Assembly: GCA_027073795.1 (NCBI GenBank)
Contig: JALTEW010000221.1
Coordinates: 1-8,112, forward strand
Reading direction: 5' to 3'
DNA length: 8,112 bases
From: a bacterium
GTDB lineage: Bacteria; Desulfobacterota; S145-22
The position numbers and the translations under genes were made by a program. Below are positions 5,312-8,112 of this stretch, one piece after another. Below the pieces are notes generated by a model. It searched no databases and had not been told where the DNA came from. It saw only the letters and a program-made list of their open reading frames with translations. Each line of letters begins with the position of its first letter. The first letter of the stretch is position 1.

Positions 5312-6693
5312 CAGAAGAGGCCTTTATCCATACCTTTACCCCGAGGGAGATTGTATCGGAACTCGATAAATATATTGTCGGGCAACACGAGGCGAAACGG
5401 GCCGTTGCCCTGGCCCTGCGTAACCGATGGCGGCGCCAGCAGGTTCCCGAGGATCTGCGGGATGAGATCGCTCCCAAGAATATCATCATGATTGGTCCCA
5501 CCGGAGTGGGGAAGACAGAGATTGCCCGCCGCCTGGCAAAGCTCTCCAACGCCCCCTTTCTGAAGATAGAGGCCTCCAAGTTCACCGAGGTGGGGTATGT
5601 GGGGCGTGATGTGGAGTCGATGATTCGTGACCTCGTGGAGATTGCCATCAACATGGTGAAGTCGGAAGAGAACAAGCGCGTGGAACTCAAGGCCCGTAAA
5701 ATTGCGGAGGAGCGGCTTCTGGATCTTCTTCTCCCATCCCGCTCGGTTTCCCGCCCCCCTGACGGGATGCGCTCCGGGGAAAAGCCCCTGGAAATAGTGG
5801 GGGGAAAGACAGCACCCTCAACACGCGAGCGCCTCCGTCAGCTTTTGAGAAACGGAAGCCTCGACGAACGTTACGTGGAGGTTGAGATCACCCAAACGGC
5901 CATGCCGATGTTTGAAATCTTTTCCGGCTCCGGGATGGAGGAAATGGGCATCAATGTCAAGGACATGTTCAGCAATATCCTCCCTAAAAAGACGAAGCAC
6001 AAGAAGGTCAAGATCCCCGAGGCCCTTGAGATTCTGACGCAGGAAGAGGTACAGAAGCTTATTGACATGGACCGGGTGGTCAAGGAGGCCTTGACGCTTG
6101 TGGAACAGGGTGGAATTGTTTTTCTGGATGAGATAGACAAGATTGCGGGAAAAGATCAGGGCCACGGACCGGATGTCTCCCGGGAGGGGGTTCAGCGGGA
6201 TATCCTCCCCATCGTGGAAGGAACCAAGGTTAACACGAAGCACGGCATGGTCAAAACCGACCATATCCTGTTTATTGCCGCGGGGGCTTTTTATGTTTCC
6301 AAGCCGTCCGATCTCATACCGGAGCTTCAGGGGCGGTTTCCAATCCGCGTAGAGCTCGATTCCCTTGGGAAGGATGAGTTTGTACGTATCCTGACAGAAC
6401 CGAAAAATGCCCTTATCAAGCAGTACAAGGCCTTGTTAAAAACGGAGGGTATCGAACTGGATCTTACGAAGGGTGCCGTGGAAAAGATAGCGGAAACCGC
6501 GGCCCAGATCAATGAAAAAACGGAGAATATCGGTGCCCGACGGCTTTACACCATTATGGAAAAACTCCTGGACGATATCTCGTTCAAGGCCCCTGAAATG
6601 AGTGAGCCGAAGGTGACGATAACCGAGGATTACGTAGAAGAGCAGCTCAAGGAGTTCGTGGAAGACGAGGATTTGAGCCGCTACATCCTGTAG
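5308..6693 (+). CDS. hslU: ATP-dependent protease HslVU, unfoldase subunit HslU (ClpY)
   Basis: This is an AAA+ hexameric ATPase that unfolds substrates and feeds them to HslV. The 461 residues are slightly longer than E. coli HslU (443), the extra lying in the I-domain. Order: N-terminal helix with SELDKYIVGQ (17-26); Walker A GPTGVGKT (63-70); pore loop GYVG (96-99), which grips substrate; I-domain about 105-255, including a Pro/Ser-rich stretch near 147-175; Walker B GIVFLDEIDK (269-278, D274 and E275); the FIAAGAF segment; arginine finger in ELQGRFPIR (R343); sensor-2 GARRL (R411-R412); and the C-terminal tail DEDLSRYIL, which inserts into HslV to activate it. All the key motifs I checked are intact. 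The start overlaps the hslV stop as ATGA. The stop is 7 nt before argB, tying the protease to arginine genes. Confidence 0.98.
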   Translation: MTEEAFIHTFTPREIVSELDKYIVGQHEAKRAVALALRNRWRRQQVPEDLRDEIAPKNIIMIGPTGVGKTEIARRLAKLSNAPFLKIEASKFTEVGYVGRDVESMIRDLVEIAINMVKSEENKRVELKARKIAEERLLDLLLPSRSVSRPPDGMRSGEKPLEIVGGKTAPSTRERLRQLLRNGSLDERYVEVEITQTAMPMFEIFSGSGMEEMGINVKDMFSNILPKKTKHKKVKIPEALEILTQEEVQKLIDMDRVVKEALTLVEQGGIVFLDEIDKIAGKDQGHGPDVSREGVQRDILPIVEGTKVNTKHGMVKTDHILFIAAGAFYVSKPSDLIPELQGRFPIRVELDSLGKDEFVRILTEPKNALIKQYKALLKTEGIELDLTKGAVEKIAETAAQINEKTENIGARRLYTIMEKLLDDISFKAPEMSEPKVTITEDYVEEQLKEFVEDEDLSRYIL

Positions 6694-6700
6694 AACGCCT

Positions 6701-7582
6701 ATGCAAGACCTCATCCGACGCGCCGAAACCCTTATCGAAGCCCTTCCCTATATCCAGGCATTCGCCGGAAAGACCGTCGTGGTAAAGTATGGCGGGCATG
6801 CCATGCAAGACCCCTCTCTGGAGGACGACTTCGCCCGGGATATCGTTCTTCTTGCCACTGTGGGAATTCACCCCATCGTGGTGCATGGGGGCGGACCACA
6901 GATTGGCCAGCTTCTCAGCCAGCTTGGGATAGAGACGCGGTTTCACGAAGGGTTGCGCGTCACGGACGAGCGGACGATGGAGGTGGTCGAAATGGTCCTC
7001 ACAGGGCGGGTGAACGGGGACATCGTGAGGCGGATTAATAAATTCGGTGGCAAAGGGGTTGGCCTGGCGGGGAAAGACGGAAATCTTATCCGAGCTGAAA
7101 AAATCCGCCTCGAACCTTCCAATAGCCAGGCCCCGGAGGTGGACCTGGGTCAGGTGGGGGAAGTAGCGGCGATACGTCCGGCCATTCTGGCCACCCTGAT
7201 TGCGCAAGGGTTTATCCCCGTGGTGGCACCTGTGGGGCAGGGAGATGAGGGTAAGGCTTTAAACCTCAACGCGGACCACGTGGCGGGACGAATTGCCGAG
7301 GCCCTTGGCGCGGAAAAGCTTGTCCTGCTGACCGATATAGATGGTGTTATGGACAAGAACGGGCAGCTCCTCTCCTCGTTGACGGTTTCACAGGCCGAGG
7401 AACTCATTTCAGACGGAACCATTGAAGGGGGGATGATCCCCAAGATCCGGTGCGTGATTGATGCGGTAAAAAACGGAGTGGGGAAAACCCATATCATCAA
7501 CGGGACCTTACGCCATGCCGTCCTTCTTGAAATCTTCACGCGGGGTGGCGTGGGCACTGAAGTAACGAAGGATAAAGAATGA
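6701..7582 (+). CDS. argB: N-acetylglutamate kinase
   Basis: This enzyme phosphorylates N-acetyl-L-glutamate with ATP, the second step to ornithine and arginine, in the cytoplasm. The 293 residues form one amino-acid-kinase domain. Visible motifs are VVVKYGGHAM (K29, phosphate-stabilising lysine), VVHGGGPQIG, LAGKDGNLI, LNLNADHVAGRIAEAL (D192), LLTDIDGVMD and GGMIPKI (K248, second catalytic lysine; E. coli K217). About 23 residues precede the first strand (MQDLIRRAETLIEALPYI and on). Such an N-terminal helix marks hexameric, arginine-inhibited kinases of the Pseudomonas and Thermotoga type and is absent from E. coli ArgB. The C-terminal LLEIFTRGGVGTEV block matches the region forming their arginine site. 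Feedback inhibition by arginine is therefore inferred. No clear Shine-Dalgarno precedes the ATG, so translation probably depends on ribosomes leaving hslU 7 nt upstream. Confidence 0.97.
   Translation: MQDLIRRAETLIEALPYIQAFAGKTVVVKYGGHAMQDPSLEDDFARDIVLLATVGIHPIVVHGGGPQIGQLLSQLGIETRFHEGLRVTDERTMEVVEMVLTGRVNGDIVRRINKFGGKGVGLAGKDGNLIRAEKIRLEPSNSQAPEVDLGQVGEVAAIRPAILATLIAQGFIPVVAPVGQGDEGKALNLNADHVAGRIAEALGAEKLVLLTDIDGVMDKNGQLLSSLTVSQAEELISDGTIEGGMIPKIRCVIDAVKNGVGKTHIINGTLRHAVLLEIFTRGGVGTEVTKDKE
7568..7572 (+). promoter_or_regulatory. Shine-Dalgarno of argD within the end of argB
   Basis: AAGGA lies 6 nt before the argD ATG (7579) and inside argB codons. It confirms this start in the ATGA overlap with the argB stop. 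Confidence 0.6.
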
Positions 7583-8112
7583 CACAAAGCGACGAAATTA
7601 AAGCCATTTCCGGCAAGGTATTTTTCCCAACCTATAACCGCTTCCCATCGGCCATGGTCAGGGGGGAAGGGGCCTGTCTTTATGATGCGGAGGGGAAGCG
7701 TTACCTCGATTTTCTCGGTGGTATCGGTGTGGCCAGTCTGGGACATGCCCATCCAGATGTGGCAGCGGCGGTTTGCGACCAGGCCAAGACACTTTTGCAT
7801 GTCTCCAATCTCTATTTTATGCCACCCCAGACAGAGCTGGCCGCACGTCTGATAGAGAATTCGTCCTTAGATCGGGTCTTTTTCTGTAATTCCGGGGCAG
7901 AGGCCAATGAGGCAGCGATCAAACTCGCGAGAAAGTACGCCTGGGAGGTGTACGGTGAAGACAGGTATGAAATTATCACTCTTCAAGATTCCTTTCATGG
8001 CAGGACGATTGCAACGATTTCCGCCACGGGACAGCCAAAGGTCAAGGAGGGATTTGCTCCTTTGCTGAAGGGGTTTGTCCACGTCCCGGCGGGTGATTTT
8101 GCTGCCCTGAAG
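7579..8112 (+). CDS. argD: Acetylornithine aminotransferase, N-terminal 178 residues (3' end outside window)
   Basis: This PLP enzyme makes N-acetylornithine from N-acetylglutamate semialdehyde and glutamate, step 4 of ornithine synthesis; many homologues also act on succinyl-diaminopimelate in lysine synthesis. The frame starts at the ATG overlapping the argB TGA and stays open to the window end. Class-III aminotransferase landmarks appear in order: YNRFP (20-24), then YLDFLGGIGVASLGHAHP (about 46-63), HVSNLYFMPPQTELAARL, the PLP-phosphate loop NSGAEANEAAIKLARKY (N104-S105-G106-A107 onward) and SFHGRT (F139-H140-G141; the aromatic residue stacks on PLP). The catalytic lysine lies beyond the window. 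Family members are about 390-400 residues, so just under half is present. Linkage to argB favours ArgD over the GABA or ornithine aminotransferase relatives. Confidence 0.95.
   Translation, partial: MTQSDEIKAISGKVFFPTYNRFPSAMVRGEGACLYDAEGKRYLDFLGGIGVASLGHAHPDVAAAVCDQAKTLLHVSNLYFMPPQTELAARLIENSSLDRVFFCNSGAEANEAAIKLARKYAWEVYGEDRYEIITLQDSFHGRTIATISATGQPKVKEGFAPLLKGFVHVPAGDFAALK

Overview
The window is ordinary bacterial chromosome, read almost entirely on the + strand. It starts inside carB and ends inside argD. No mobile element, rRNA, tRNA or CRISPR array was seen. The order xerC-hslV-hslU-argB-argD, with an ArnT-like membrane glycosyltransferase beside it, resembles Deltaproteobacteria/Desulfobacterota (Geobacter-like and Syntrophus-like genomes). 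That placement is inferred from gene order and protein character only, and related Gram-negative phyla are not excluded.

Layout: (1) 1-1743 is the C-terminal half of carbamoyl-phosphate synthase large subunit. It is followed by a possible small UUCG-loop terminator. (2) 1850-3499 is a polytopic ArnT/PMT-type lipid-linked-sugar glycosyltransferase standing alone, with no other envelope genes nearby. (3) 3500-3849 looks empty at first, but its minus strand carries a 50-codon ORF at 3506-3658. This ORF has a near-perfect Shine-Dalgarno, is very basic, and lies tail-to-tail with the glycosyltransferase. The rest is an AT-rich divergent intergenic region with a plausible sigma70-type promoter for xerC and a 7-bp inverted repeat overlapping that promoter. 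(4) 3853 to the window end is a tightly packed, probably polycistronic unit: xerC, hslV, hslU, argB, argD. Gaps are 1 nt, a 4-nt overlap, 7 nt and a 4-nt overlap.

Functionally, carB supplies carbamoyl phosphate for arginine and pyrimidine synthesis. argB and argD carry out steps 2 and 4 of ornithine synthesis. hslVU is a complete ATP-dependent protease with its catalytic residues intact. xerC is a complete tyrosine recombinase of the chromosome-dimer-resolution type. Every well-recognised gene appears intact apart from the two cut by the window edges.

The only candidate for something undescribed is the minus-strand small ORF between the glycosyltransferase and xerC. No new multi-gene system was found.
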